Shown: one piece after another, positions 36,819 through 45,272 of the stretch
Numbering within the stretch: position 1 is the first letter of the stretch
How the letters are laid out: every line of letters begins with the position of its first letter
Assembly: GCF_002994615.1 (NCBI RefSeq)
Contig: NZ_PVNK01000290.1
Span: forward strand, 1 to 46,801
Direction of reading: 5' to 3'
Origin: Enhygromyxa salina
GTDB lineage: Bacteria; Myxococcota_A; Polyangia; Nannocystales; Nannocystaceae
Length of the DNA: 46,801 nucleotides
The notes under the pieces: generated by a model
Told to the model about the DNA's origin: nothing
Seen by the model: only the letters and a program-made list of their open reading frames with translations
Database searches by the model: none
Program-made: the position numbers and the translations under genes

Positions 36819-37472
36819 GTGAGCGAGGACGGCGCGACGACGCAGGCTGACGCGAGCCCCGAGCCCGCGGTTCGGGCCAGCTACCTCCGGGCCTTGCTCT
36901 CGGCCTGCGACGAGTTCGGTCCGCCCGCGATGGAGATCCGCGAGCGCCTCGGCGACACCCACCAGACCAGCATCGAGTGCGCGGGCCCGCTGGTGTGGCT
37001 GCCGATCGAGGCCGACCTCGCCCTCCAGCGCGCGCTCGACACGGTCCTCGGCTCGGCCCGGACCCGCGAGTTCGTGCTCGCCAACCTGCGCGAGTTCATG
37101 GCCGCGTCGATCCTCCAAAACGTGGTCCAGACCGCGGTCGGCCTGTTCGGCCTCGACCCGGGCTCGTTCGCGCGTCTGGTCCCGCCCGCGTGGGGCCTGC
37201 TCTACCGCGACTGCGGGCAGTGGAGCGTGAGCCGAAGCCTCGACCCCGACCGCGCGCGCGCCCGCGAGTGGCGCGAGGTCGAGATGCGCCTGGCCAAGCT
37301 CCCGCCCGCGTGCGCGAGCGACGACGCCTGGTTGACGGCCGTGGCCACGGTCATGCACGCGCTGCTCATCTTGTGCGGGCGGGCCGACCACGAGGGCGAG
37401 GTCGAGCTGCTCGAGCGGGTGCTCGACACGCCCGCGCAGGTCGTGTTTCGGTTCGCGTGGAAGAGAAAGTAA
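36819..37472 (+). CDS. Conserved hypothetical protein, myxobacterial type
   Basis: This 217-residue protein starts with GTG. Its layout is a short N-terminal helix, then LVWLPIEADLALQRALDTVL, FVLANLREFMAAS, VGLFGLDPGSFARLVPPAW and YRDCGQWSVSRSL. It ends with a pattern of alternating strands and FRFAWKRK. The order resembles DUF2378-type myxobacterial proteins (about 180-200 residues), but the match is weak and I do not assign the family. No signal peptide. It stops 10 bases before the amidotransferase gene, so it may share its transcript. Confidence 0.75.
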   Translation: MSEDGATTQADASPEPAVRASYLRALLSACDEFGPPAMEIRERLGDTHQTSIECAGPLVWLPIEADLALQRALDTVLGSARTREFVLANLREFMAASILQNVVQTAVGLFGLDPGSFARLVPPAWGLLYRDCGQWSVSRSLDPDRARAREWREVEMRLAKLPPACASDDAWLTAVATVMHALLILCGRADHEGEVELLERVLDTPAQVVFRFAWKRK

Positions 37473-37482
37473 CCTGTAGAAG

Positions 37483-38403
37483 ATGTGCAGGATCTTCGGG
37501 TTTCGCTCGGTGATGCAAAGCCAGGTGCATCGCAGCCTCGTCAGCGCTGACAACGCGCTGATGCAGCAAAGCGAGAACAACCCCGACGGCTGGGGCGTGG
37601 CCTACTACATCGGCGGGGCCCCGCACGTGGTCAAGAGCGTGGCCACGGCCGTATCCGACGAGATGTTCCGCCGCGTGTCGGGGGTCGTGACCTCCGAGAC
37701 CGTGCTCGCCCACGTCCGCAAGGCGACCCAGGGCCAGCTGACGGTGTTCGACACCCACCCGTTTCAGTACGGCAGCTGGGTCATGGTCCACAACGGCAAC
37801 ATCGCCAACTTCGGCGAGATCCGCGAGCAGGTCCTCGACCGCGTGCCGCCGGTCCTGCGTCGCTTCATCCTCGGCCACACCGACAGCGAGGCGCTGTTTT
37901 ACCTGATGCTGGGCAAGATGGCCGAGCGCTGCGACCTCGAGCGCCGCGGCTACCCCCTCGACGATCTCGCCGAGGCCGCGCGCGCGGCGATCGACATCGT
38001 CCGCGAGCTCGCGGGGGAGCTGTGTGAAGACGACGGCGGCGATCCGATCACGAGCAATTTTTTGACCTTCGTGATCACCAATGGCCAGACCATGCTCGCC
38101 CATCAAGGTGGCAAGCTCTTGCACTGCTCAACTCATAAAAAGCACTGCCCCGAGCGCGACAGCTGCCCCTATTGGGCCGAGGAGTGCGAGCGCAAGGTCG
38201 AGGGCGGCTTCGTCAGCCACCTGGTGTTCTCGAGCGAGCCGCTGCAAGGTGACAATGTCTGGGAGCCAATGGAGATCGGCGAGATGATCGGGGTCGACTG
38301 GCGCATGCAGATGCAGCGATTCGGGCGACGGCAATCCTCGCCGGTGGCGCCTCGTCACGACGAGCTCGAGCACGAGCTCGAGGGCGTCGGCCAAGACGTC
38401 TGA
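37483..38403 (+). CDS. Class II glutamine amidotransferase (YafJ-like)
   Basis: This 306-residue Ntn-hydrolase-fold protein has catalytic Cys2 (MCRIFGFRS), exposed after Met removal. Glutaminase residues are NPDGWGVAYY, AHVRKATQG (Arg and His region), HPFQYGSWVMVHNGNIANF and GHTDSEALFYLML. It would release ammonia from glutamine, but no synthase domain is fused. The C-terminal half carries cysteine pairs (CSTHKKHCPERDSCPYWAEEC) that may bind metal, and LVFSSEPLQGDNVWEPMEIGEMI, which matches the YafJ-like family end. It begins AGAAG-ATG with a short leader, after the preceding hypothetical gene. Confidence 0.92.
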   Translation: MCRIFGFRSVMQSQVHRSLVSADNALMQQSENNPDGWGVAYYIGGAPHVVKSVATAVSDEMFRRVSGVVTSETVLAHVRKATQGQLTVFDTHPFQYGSWVMVHNGNIANFGEIREQVLDRVPPVLRRFILGHTDSEALFYLMLGKMAERCDLERRGYPLDDLAEAARAAIDIVRELAGELCEDDGGDPITSNFLTFVITNGQTMLAHQGGKLLHCSTHKKHCPERDSCPYWAEECERKVEGGFVSHLVFSSEPLQGDNVWEPMEIGEMIGVDWRMQMQRFGRRQSSPVAPRHDELEHELEGVGQDV

Positions 38404-38422
38404 TCCGCGGCCGAGCGCGCGC

Positions 38423-39067
38423 TCACCAGTCGGGCAGCGGGCCCTGGCCAGCCCGCAGGACCTCGATGTCGCCGTTGTCATCGAAGCGCAGGACCGTCGA
38501 GGGCTCGGGCCAGATGTGCCCGCCATCGATGATCAGGGCGACGTCGTGGCCGTGGTGGTGCTCGAGCTCCTCGGGATCCTCGAGCTCCGGCGGCTCCTCG
38601 CCCGGGGTGACCGAGCCGGTCAACAGCGGCTCACCGAGCAGGTCGACCAGCATCGCGCAGACCTTGTGATCCGGGAGGCGCATGCCGACCTCGTGGGCCC
38701 GGTTCTTCATCGCCCGCGGCACGTCGGAGGTCGCCCGCAAGACCATCGTGTAGGGCCCCGGCAGCAGCCGCCGGACCACGCGGAAGGCCTGGTTGCTCAT
38801 GGCCCCGTAGCGGCCCATGTCGTTGAGGCTCTCGACCAGCATGGTCAGGGGCTTGCTGTGCTTGGAGTGGATGTTCTTGAGCTTGCGCAGCGTCGTGATC
38901 CCGCGCGCGCTCGACAGCGCGCAGCCGAAGGCGTAGCCCGTGTCGGTTGGGTAGATGATGACCTCGCCCCGGCGCAGGGCGTCGACGGCCGGCATCAGCT
39001 TGCGCGGGTCCGGGCGGTCCGGGTCGATGCGCAGGCGGGCGAAGTGGTGCTGACGTGCGGCGGACAT
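38423..39067 (-). CDS. yciO: YciO-type YrdC-domain protein
   Basis: This 214-residue YrdC/Sua5-family protein is closest to YciO. It has the family signature VIIYPTDTGYAFGC (ATP/threonine pocket), KLKNIHSKHSKPLTMLV, LLPGPYTMVLRAT and VGMRLPDHKVCAMLVDLLGEPLLTGS. It is like the L-threonylcarbamoyladenylate synthase TsaC (tRNA t6A synthesis), but YciO members are distinct and their physiological role is less clear. It ends with a YciO-like tail (LIIDGGHIWPEPSTVLRF). It is convergent with the amidotransferase gene and about 50 bases after the GT-C gene, possibly in one transcript. Confidence 0.92.
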   Translation of the reverse strand: MSAARQHHFARLRIDPDRPDPRKLMPAVDALRRGEVIIYPTDTGYAFGCALSSARGITTLRKLKNIHSKHSKPLTMLVESLNDMGRYGAMSNQAFRVVRRLLPGPYTMVLRATSDVPRAMKNRAHEVGMRLPDHKVCAMLVDLLGEPLLTGSVTPGEEPPELEDPEELEHHHGHDVALIIDGGHIWPEPSTVLRFDDNGDIEVLRAGQGPLPDW

Positions 39068-39118
39068 GACGGCCTAGCTCGTTGGGGCCGGGAGGGTAGC
39101 CGCAGATCCGCGCCTTGG

Positions 39119-40624
39119 CTACGACTTGGCTGCGACGCGGCGGCGTCGGGTCCACAGCCAGGCGAGCAGGTCGAGGACCAAGGCGGTGGCCAGGACCAGG
39201 GCATAGGGGTCGTAGGGCGTGCGCAGCCGCGGCGTGCCAAAGAACACCGCGGCCGTGATCAGCAGCGACAAGAGCTGCAGCGCGCACACGCCCAGACCCG
39301 CGGGCCGGGGGTCCGCAGGCGGGCTCGGCGAGGGGGGCGAGCCCGGGCGCGGCGAGGCCCGGGCCCACGCCACCAACGCCAGGATCATCCCGAGCAGGCT
39401 CAGCGGGGCGAGCGAGGCGGCGAGATCGCGGCCGCGCAGGGCGAGCGGCAGCAACTCGGGCGCGCCGCGGTCGGAGCTCTCGGGCCACGGCCGCGCGATG
39501 ATCCACAGCAGGGCGACGTTGCTGACGCTGTAGCGGAGCTGACCGCCGACGCCGGTCGCCGCGTAGCAGCGCCGACGGACCTCGCGGTGGACCCCTCGAT
39601 CTCCGATGTAGCCGACCACGTCGATGCTCTCGCCGCCGAGGGCCGGGCGCAGCGCCAGCGGGTGATCGGGCCCCTCGCGGCCGAGGGCGCGAAAGCCCGG
39701 CAAGCTGATCCGGCGGTCGGCGCGGGGGCTGCCGGTCTGCTCGGCCGAGGCGCGCGCCGCCTCGCTCGGGTACGCCCGGGTCACGATGTTGTGGCAGCGG
39801 CCCGCGGTCAGGTTCATGCTCGCGTTCTCCGCCACGCCGCCGAACTCGCCGGTGTAGACCCGGACCCGGATCATCGAGATCGCCAGGGCCACGGCCAGGG
39901 GCAGCGCGAACAGCAGCGCCGCGCGGGTGTCGACCCGCCGCGACCAGGTTCCGCGGGACCCGCCGGGCGCGTCGCGGTGACGACGATCGAGCAGCCAGGC
40001 CGCGCCGAGCAGGGCGAAGAACACCGCCGACTGCGGACGGAGGACGAAGGCGACCGCGCCCGACACTCCCGCCGAGGTCGCGCCGCGACCGTCCTGGATG
40101 AGCCGGACGGCACCCAGGGTCGTCGCGAGCAGCATGCAGGTATAGGGAGTCTCGCTGACGAAGAACCCCGTGTGCGAGACCAGGGGCACCCACACGAGCA
40201 GCGCGAGGCCGACCGCGATCGCCGGCCAGTGTGGCTGGCCGCCGGGCAGCACGCGCGCGGCGAGGCGGTAGCCGAGCACGACCGTCGCCGCGGACAGCCC
40301 CGCCCACATCAAGCCCGCGAGCTCGAGCGCCGACTGGCCCGGCCCCAGGAGCACGATCGGGATCGCCAGCAGCGCGTGGGTGCCCCAGGCTTGCCAGGCC
40401 ATCTCGCGCGCGCCTGCGTGGACCTCGAGGGCCGCGACCAGCCGCGCGCGATAGACGTAGTGGGCCATGTCGCTAAACACGTGGTCTCGCGGGGGATGAA
40501 CCCACACGACCCACACGAGTCGGCTGACCACCGCGGCCGCGATCAGCGACCACAGCACCCAGGCTTCGGTCCGGGAGGGTCCGGGGCGCGGGCCCCCGGC
40601 GGCCTGCGAATCTGGCGCGCCCAC
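39119..40624 (-). CDS. GT-C-type membrane glycosyltransferase
   Basis: This 501-residue polytopic membrane protein resembles the PMT/ArnT-like GT-C superfamily. There are about ten hydrophobic segments, a large loop after TM1 with HVFSDMAHYVYRARLV (acidic catalytic/lipid-sugar region), and FFVSETPYTCMLLATTLGA. An extracytoplasmic loop region lies around 275-350, and more helices follow. Such enzymes move sugar from a polyprenyl phosphate donor to lipid, glycan or protein. Acceptor and donor are unknown. Divergent from the Ig-like lipoprotein gene starting 46 bases away. Confidence 0.8.
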   Translation of the reverse strand: MGAPDSQAAGGPRPGPSRTEAWVLWSLIAAAVVSRLVWVVWVHPPRDHVFSDMAHYVYRARLVAALEVHAGAREMAWQAWGTHALLAIPIVLLGPGQSALELAGLMWAGLSAATVVLGYRLAARVLPGGQPHWPAIAVGLALLVWVPLVSHTGFFVSETPYTCMLLATTLGAVRLIQDGRGATSAGVSGAVAFVLRPQSAVFFALLGAAWLLDRRHRDAPGGSRGTWSRRVDTRAALLFALPLAVALAISMIRVRVYTGEFGGVAENASMNLTAGRCHNIVTRAYPSEAARASAEQTGSPRADRRISLPGFRALGREGPDHPLALRPALGGESIDVVGYIGDRGVHREVRRRCYAATGVGGQLRYSVSNVALLWIIARPWPESSDRGAPELLPLALRGRDLAASLAPLSLLGMILALVAWARASPRPGSPPSPSPPADPRPAGLGVCALQLLSLLITAAVFFGTPRLRTPYDPYALVLATALVLDLLAWLWTRRRRVAAKS

Positions 40625-40670
40625 GAGCGGCCATGATATGCTGCGCGGCGTTCCTCGGAGACTGTTCTAC

Positions 40671-41876
40671 ATGCGCGAGCCCAAGAATTTCCCCAGCGTG
40701 GTGCGGACTGTAGGCCTAGGTTTGCCGATCCTGGCGGTCCTGACCGTGGCCAGCAGCTGCAGCCGCGACGCCCTCGCGCCCGACTGCTTCGAGATCGATC
40801 CGGACACGGGCATCTGTTTGGTCCCCGATCCCGGCGGCACCGCGGTCGGCGTCGACTGCGAGATGTTCCCCGACGGGGCCGTCGGCGCGACCTACAGCTT
40901 CATCCCGCCGGTCGGCGGCGGCAGCGGCAACTACAGCAACTGGATGGCGACCAACCTGCCGCCCGGGCTGAGCATCGACCCGAACACCGGCGAGATCATG
41001 GGCGTCCCCGAGCCGCCCGGGAACATGGAGTACCAGGACATCACGATCACGGTGTTCGACGAGGGCAAGGGCCAGTCCTTCGACGCCAGCTGCGGGCCGC
41101 TGCTGATCAACGAGCCGCTCAACTCCAACGCCGTCCTGACCGAGCCGATGCACTGCATCCCCCACACCTCCTCGCGCGACGAGATGATCGCGCTGCTCGG
41201 CGGCGGCGACGGTACGCAGATCACCTGCAGCGCGGTTAACTCGGGGGATCTGCCCTGCCCGCTCGGTGACGGCAACGGCCGCCTGCCGCCCGGGATCACC
41301 TTCAACGACTCGAGCTGCACCCACTCGGGCAACATCACGGGCGAGCGTCGCGGGACCTGGGTGTGGATGGTCGAGATCGAGCAGAGCGGCTTCAAGACCC
41401 GCGTGCCCTTTTGCGCGAGCAACGACGTCGACACCTTCCACGACATCACCGTGACCGCCAACGCGGTCGAGGAGTCCGACCTCAAGCCCGGGCTGCTCGA
41501 GTTCGATCCCAACGCGCCGCTCTTGTTCGGTGACGGCAGCTACGTGTGGGACATCGAAGACCCGGCCTGCAACGACGACCCCGCGCTCTGCAACAGCTAC
41601 GGGTTCCGCTACGACGTGACCTGCTCGCCCTTCGATCCGCCCTTCGCGCTCAACGCCGAAAGCAGCGACACGGGCATGACCCACGGGATGACCGCGATGG
41701 GCCCGACCCCGAGCGCGGGCTTCGCGACCCGGCCCTTCGTGGCCTCGTTCGAGATGCTCTACTGCACCTCGGACAATGGCGCCGACTGCGACGTCGGCAG
41801 CGCGAACTTCGATCAGAACGCGCAGACCAAATACCACTTCGACGTGGTCGGCTACCCCGTCGCCGGCAACCCCTGA
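40671..41876 (+). CDS. Lipoprotein with putative Ig-like domain
   Basis: This 401-residue lipoprotein has signal peptide with lipobox TVASSC (Cys 30). Early in the mature protein, ATNLPPGLSIDPNTGEIMGVP is the hallmark of a putative-Ig (He_PIG) domain seen in cadherin-like surface proteins. It is followed by IYQDITITVFDEG-like strands. The rest is a disulfide-rich, strand-rich region with about a dozen cysteines. It is a surface or outer-membrane protein of unknown ligand. The ATG at 40671 has a GGAG 11 bases upstream; an ATG 11 codons earlier (40638) is possible but gives a longer signal peptide n-region. Confidence 0.83.
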   Translation: MREPKNFPSVVRTVGLGLPILAVLTVASSCSRDALAPDCFEIDPDTGICLVPDPGGTAVGVDCEMFPDGAVGATYSFIPPVGGGSGNYSNWMATNLPPGLSIDPNTGEIMGVPEPPGNMEYQDITITVFDEGKGQSFDASCGPLLINEPLNSNAVLTEPMHCIPHTSSRDEMIALLGGGDGTQITCSAVNSGDLPCPLGDGNGRLPPGITFNDSSCTHSGNITGERRGTWVWMVEIEQSGFKTRVPFCASNDVDTFHDITVTANAVEESDLKPGLLEFDPNAPLLFGDGSYVWDIEDPACNDDPALCNSYGFRYDVTCSPFDPPFALNAESSDTGMTHGMTAMGPTPSAGFATRPFVASFEMLYCTSDNGADCDVGSANFDQNAQTKYHFDVVGYPVAGNP

Positions 41877-41919
41877 GATCTCTCGGACCCTGGCCCTCGG
41901 ATCCCGTTAGACTGCCTCG

Positions 41920-44082
41920 GTGAGCAACCCGCGGAGCACGGCAGCCAGCGTGCGCGAGCAGAAGCTCGCGCGGGTGATCGACCGCGAGGTCGCCCCGATC
42001 TGGCACGATCGCTTCGCGCGCTTGCTGATGCGCGAGCTCCCGAGCGAGCCCGAGACCTTCGCGCTCGACATCCACAGCGGCCCCGGCCACACGACCGCCG
42101 AGCTGCTCCAGCGCCTCGACGAGAGCTCGCGGATCGTCGCCCTCGGCCGCGACCCGTGGCTGATGCAAGTGTCGAAGACCCGCGTGCGGCCCGAGTGGAA
42201 GCGCCGCGTGTACTTCAAGTCCGGTGACATCGACGACGTCACCGGGATGAACGACGACACCTACGATCTCGCCGTCGCCAACCTCGTGCTCGGCGAGCAG
42301 GTCGTCGAGTGGCAGCCGGCCCTCGCCGAGCTCGTGCGCGTGACCAAGCCCGGCGGTCAGGTCATGACGACCCTGCCGCTGTACGGGACCTGGCAAGAGG
42401 TCGAAGATCTGTTCGAGGAGATGCTCCGCGACGAGGGCATGCGCCGCGAGGTCGCGACCTTGCAAAAGCTCCGTCGCCGCCGACCCAAGCCCTCGCAGCT
42501 GGTCACCGGGCTCGAGGCCCTCGGCTTCAGCGAGCGCGACTTCGTCGTCGAGCACGAGCGCTTCGAGCTCTTGTTCCGCAGCGGCCGCGAGTTCTTGTTT
42601 TCGCCGGTCATCGAGCACGGTCCGCTGCGCCTGTGGAAGGCGATCATCGGCCGGGCCGAGAAGCCCCAGGCGCTGTTTTGGCGGTTCAAGGAGGCGATCG
42701 ACACCTACTACGCGGGCCACGTCCTCGCCGTGACCGTGGTCGCCGGGCTCGTGCGCCTGCGGGTGCCCGATCAGAGCGGGGCCAGCTTCGCCGCCGGATA
42801 CTGGAGCCGCTACCCGAGCCTCGCCAAGCTCTGGGGCGTCGGCGGGGACGAGGCCCTCGATGGCTCGGACGATGATCTCGAGTTCGACCTCGACCTCGAC
42901 ATCGATCTCGACGAGTCCGACGCGGCCCCCAGCGCTCCCGGGCCCGACGACTCGGCCAGCGCGCTCGACACCCTCGAGCCTGGCTCGGGCTTCGCCGACG
43001 GCGGGCGGGGCTTCGCCGACATGGAGGTCAGCGGCGCCAACGAGCTGCCCGCGGTCGAGGACGTCGCCCTCGACGGCGGCGACGACCCTTTCGCTGGCCT
43101 CCTCGAAGAGCTCGACGCCGAGGCCGCGGCCGAGGCCGAGCTCGCGGCCGAGGACGCCGAGGTCGAGGCCACGATCCAGCCGCGCAAGCACGCCGCCTCC
43201 GGTCGCGCGGCGACCCTCGGGACCATGGAGCACCCGCCCGTGCCGCTGGACGCCGGGCAGAGCCAGGCGCCCGTGCGCAAGCCGGGCGAGAGCGGCGTGT
43301 CGCGCAGGCCTTCGGGGTCGCGCCAGCCGGGCGAGAGCGGCGTGTCGCGCAGGCCTCCGGGGCTGTCGCGCCAGCCGGGCGAGAGCGGCGTGTCGCCCAG
43401 GCCTCCGGGCCTCGCGCCCAAGCCCGGCGAGAGCGGGACCGGGCCGATCGCGAGCAAGTCGGGGACTCATCGTCGGGGGGGCTCTTTGGCCAGCAGGTTG
43501 CCAGGTCGCAAGTCGGGCGAGAGCGGGGCCTCACCGCTGCCGGGCAAGCTCCCGCCTCCGCCGAGCGCCGACGCGCCCAAGCTCCCGCCGCCCAAGCCCC
43601 TCGGCGGCGGCAGCCTGGCGAGCAAGCTCCCGCGGCGGGCCGGCTCGTCGGGCGTCGCCCCGATCCCGCCGATCCCCGGCGCGCAGTCCGAGGTCGTGCC
43701 CCCGCCGGGCAAGACGCGACCCAAAGCGAGCGGGACCAAGTCCTTGCTCGCGCGCCTGCCCAAGCGCGAGGGCAGCGGGGCCGGCAAGGGGCCCGTCGCG
43801 CCGCCCTCGACCGGGTCCGGGGGAGCCGGGACTGGCCCTGCGCCGCGGGTCACCAAGCCCGGTGAGGCCGACCCCTTCGCCGCGATGCTCGACGACGAGG
43901 AGCTCGAGGAGATCGACGACATCGACGACATCGAGGAGCTCCCCGGTGACTCGTTGATCCACGGCGAGTTCGATGACGACGAAGACATCGCCGACGCCTT
44001 CGACAGGATCTCGCCGGATCCCGCCGCCAGCCAGTCGGGCGTGCTGCCGCCGCCGCCGCCACCGCCCAGGAAGAAGAAGTAG
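41920..44082 (+). CDS. SAM-dependent methyltransferase with long disordered tail
   Basis: This 720-residue protein has residues 1-270 as a class I SAM methyltransferase-like domain: LDIHSGPGHTTAELLQRL (SAM loop), VALGRDPWLM, FKSGDIDDVTG, DLAVANLVLGEQ and LVRVTKPGGQVMTTLP. From about 310 on it is low-complexity: Asp/Glu-rich, then four imperfect tandem repeats (start 43281, 43326, 43374, 43422; PGESGVSRRP type), Pro/Ser/Gly/Lys-rich, an acidic block EELEEIDDIDDIEELPGD and polyproline with KKK end. The start is GTG. Substrate unknown. The tail may hold binding or regulatory sites; conservation of the catalytic domain is by eye. Confidence 0.83.
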   Translation: MSNPRSTAASVREQKLARVIDREVAPIWHDRFARLLMRELPSEPETFALDIHSGPGHTTAELLQRLDESSRIVALGRDPWLMQVSKTRVRPEWKRRVYFKSGDIDDVTGMNDDTYDLAVANLVLGEQVVEWQPALAELVRVTKPGGQVMTTLPLYGTWQEVEDLFEEMLRDEGMRREVATLQKLRRRRPKPSQLVTGLEALGFSERDFVVEHERFELLFRSGREFLFSPVIEHGPLRLWKAIIGRAEKPQALFWRFKEAIDTYYAGHVLAVTVVAGLVRLRVPDQSGASFAAGYWSRYPSLAKLWGVGGDEALDGSDDDLEFDLDLDIDLDESDAAPSAPGPDDSASALDTLEPGSGFADGGRGFADMEVSGANELPAVEDVALDGGDDPFAGLLEELDAEAAAEAELAAEDAEVEATIQPRKHAASGRAATLGTMEHPPVPLDAGQSQAPVRKPGESGVSRRPSGSRQPGESGVSRRPPGLSRQPGESGVSPRPPGLAPKPGESGTGPIASKSGTHRRGGSLASRLPGRKSGESGASPLPGKLPPPPSADAPKLPPPKPLGGGSLASKLPRRAGSSGVAPIPPIPGAQSEVVPPPGKTRPKASGTKSLLARLPKREGSGAGKGPVAPPSTGSGGAGTGPAPRVTKPGEADPFAAMLDDEELEEIDDIDDIEELPGDSLIHGEFDDDEDIADAFDRISPDPAASQSGVLPPPPPPPRKKK
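43281..43437 (+). repeat. Four imperfect 45-48 bp tandem repeats in the methyltransferase tail
   Basis: Units begin with gccgggcgag (or gcccggcgag) at 43281, 43326, 43374 and 43422, spaced 45, 48 and 48 bases, in frame. They encode the PGESGVSRRPPGLSRQ-type peptide repeat. Recent in-frame duplication or recombination is likely. Confidence 0.75.
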
Positions 44083-44086
44083 CAGC

Positions 44087-45211
44087 GTGCTCGCGGTGCG
44101 GGGGGCCAGGTGCTTGGCGTGCTCGGTGGTCGTGGTCTTGTTGGCCTCGGCGGGCGCGTGCAGGCGGGAGCCGGCGGCGTCTGACGAGCGCGCACAGGCC
44201 AAGCCCGGGCCCGAGCGGGCGACGGCGAGCGAGGCCGCTTCGCTCGTCCGCAAGGACGGCACGATCTTCGCCGAGACCGAGCTGATGGGCACCCACGTGT
44301 CGATCAACCTGTGGGTCGGCACCAAGGGCGACGCGCTCGCGGCCAGCGAGGCGATCACCGACGCGATGACCGAGATGGCGCGGATCGAGGCGATCGCGTC
44401 GGAGTGGCGAGAGACCAGCGATCTGAGCCGCGTGAACCGCCAGGACGGGGGCCAAGGCGTGCCCGTGGAGGTCCCCCCGGAGCTCGTCGAGATCCTCGGG
44501 CGGGCGGCCGCGATCTCGGCCGACACCGAGGGCCTGTTCGACGTCAGCTTTTACTCTGTCGGCCAGCTGTGGCGCTTCGAGGCCGGCAGCAAGCCGCCTC
44601 CGGCCGAGGCGATCGCCGCGCAGCTGCCCAGCGTCGACTGGCGCGCGGTCGAGCTCGACGCGGGGGCCGGGACCGTCGCCCTGGCCAAGCCGGGCATGAA
44701 GATCGGCCTCGGCGCGATCGCCAAGGGCTACGCGGTCGACCGGGCCTCGGCGCTGCTCCACGAGCGCGGCTTCGCCAACCACATCGTCGAGGCCGGCGGC
44801 GACACCCAGGTCAGCGGCAAGAAGGGCGCCGAGTCGTGGCGGGTCGGCGTCCAGGATCCCGACGAGACCGTCGGCCGGGTCGGCCACATCGTCGCCCGCG
44901 ACGAGGCCGTCGTGACCTCGGGCAACTACGCGCGCTACTTCGAGTGGGACGGCGTCCACTACACCCACATCCTCGATCCTCGGACCGGCTGGCCGATCCC
45001 CGTCGATCGCAGCCCCAAGAGCGTGACCCTGATCGCCCAAACCGCGACCGACGCCGACGCCTACTGCACCGCCGTCAGCGTGATGACCCCCGAGCAGGGC
45101 CTGGCCTTCGTCGAGGCCCGCGCGCAGCTCGAGGCCGTGATCATCGGGCCCGACGGCCAGCTCCACGTGTCCTCGGGCCTCGGCGAGCGCTTCGTTCGCG
45201 AAGACGGCTGA
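44087..45211 (+). CDS. apbE: FAD:protein FMN transferase (ApbE family lipoprotein)
   Basis: This 374-residue lipoprotein has signal peptide ending in the lipobox SAGAC (Cys 25). The ApbE domain shows ETELMGTHVSINLW, MTEMARIEAIASEW, GLFDVSFYSVGQLW, KIGLGAIAKGYAVDRA (FAD-binding), AGGDTQVSGKKG, TSGNYARYFEWDGVHYTHIL and DPRTGWP. It transfers FMN from FAD to a Thr of periplasmic proteins such as RnfG/NqrC subunits. No flavoprotein target is adjacent. The GTG at 44087, four bases past the methyltransferase stop, gives the signal peptide; the open frame upstream to 43973 is inside that gene. It ends near a hairpin. Confidence 0.93.
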   Translation: MLAVRGARCLACSVVVVLLASAGACRREPAASDERAQAKPGPERATASEAASLVRKDGTIFAETELMGTHVSINLWVGTKGDALAASEAITDAMTEMARIEAIASEWRETSDLSRVNRQDGGQGVPVEVPPELVEILGRAAAISADTEGLFDVSFYSVGQLWRFEAGSKPPPAEAIAAQLPSVDWRAVELDAGAGTVALAKPGMKIGLGAIAKGYAVDRASALLHERGFANHIVEAGGDTQVSGKKGAESWRVGVQDPDETVGRVGHIVARDEAVVTSGNYARYFEWDGVHYTHILDPRTGWPIPVDRSPKSVTLIAQTATDADAYCTAVSVMTPEQGLAFVEARAQLEAVIIGPDGQLHVSSGLGERFVREDG

Positions 45212-45224
45212 GCGCCGACGGACA

Positions 45225-45256
45225 CAGCCCGGCTCCTGTCCGGGAGGGCCGGGCTG
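45225..45256. terminator. Hairpin between convergent apbE and ychF
   Basis: A 9-bp perfect stem (CAGCCCGGC at 45225-45233 with GCCGGGCTG at 45248-45256) has a 14-base loop. It lies in the 61-bp convergent gap. There is no T-run on either side, so termination would be weak or Rho-assisted. Confidence 0.4.
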
Positions 45257-45272
45257 CTAGCAGGGCGGGCTG

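Noticed and set aside
38516..40636. 706-codon plus-strand open frame opposite the YciO and GT-C genes
   Set aside because: Composition is typical of antisense GC bias (AEG, RRR, GRG runs) and it spans two real opposite genes.
41650..43470. 606-codon minus-strand open frame opposite the Ig-like lipoprotein and methyltransferase genes
   Set aside because: Repetitive Arg/Leu/Ala text without any family motif; the plus-strand frames carry recognisable domains.
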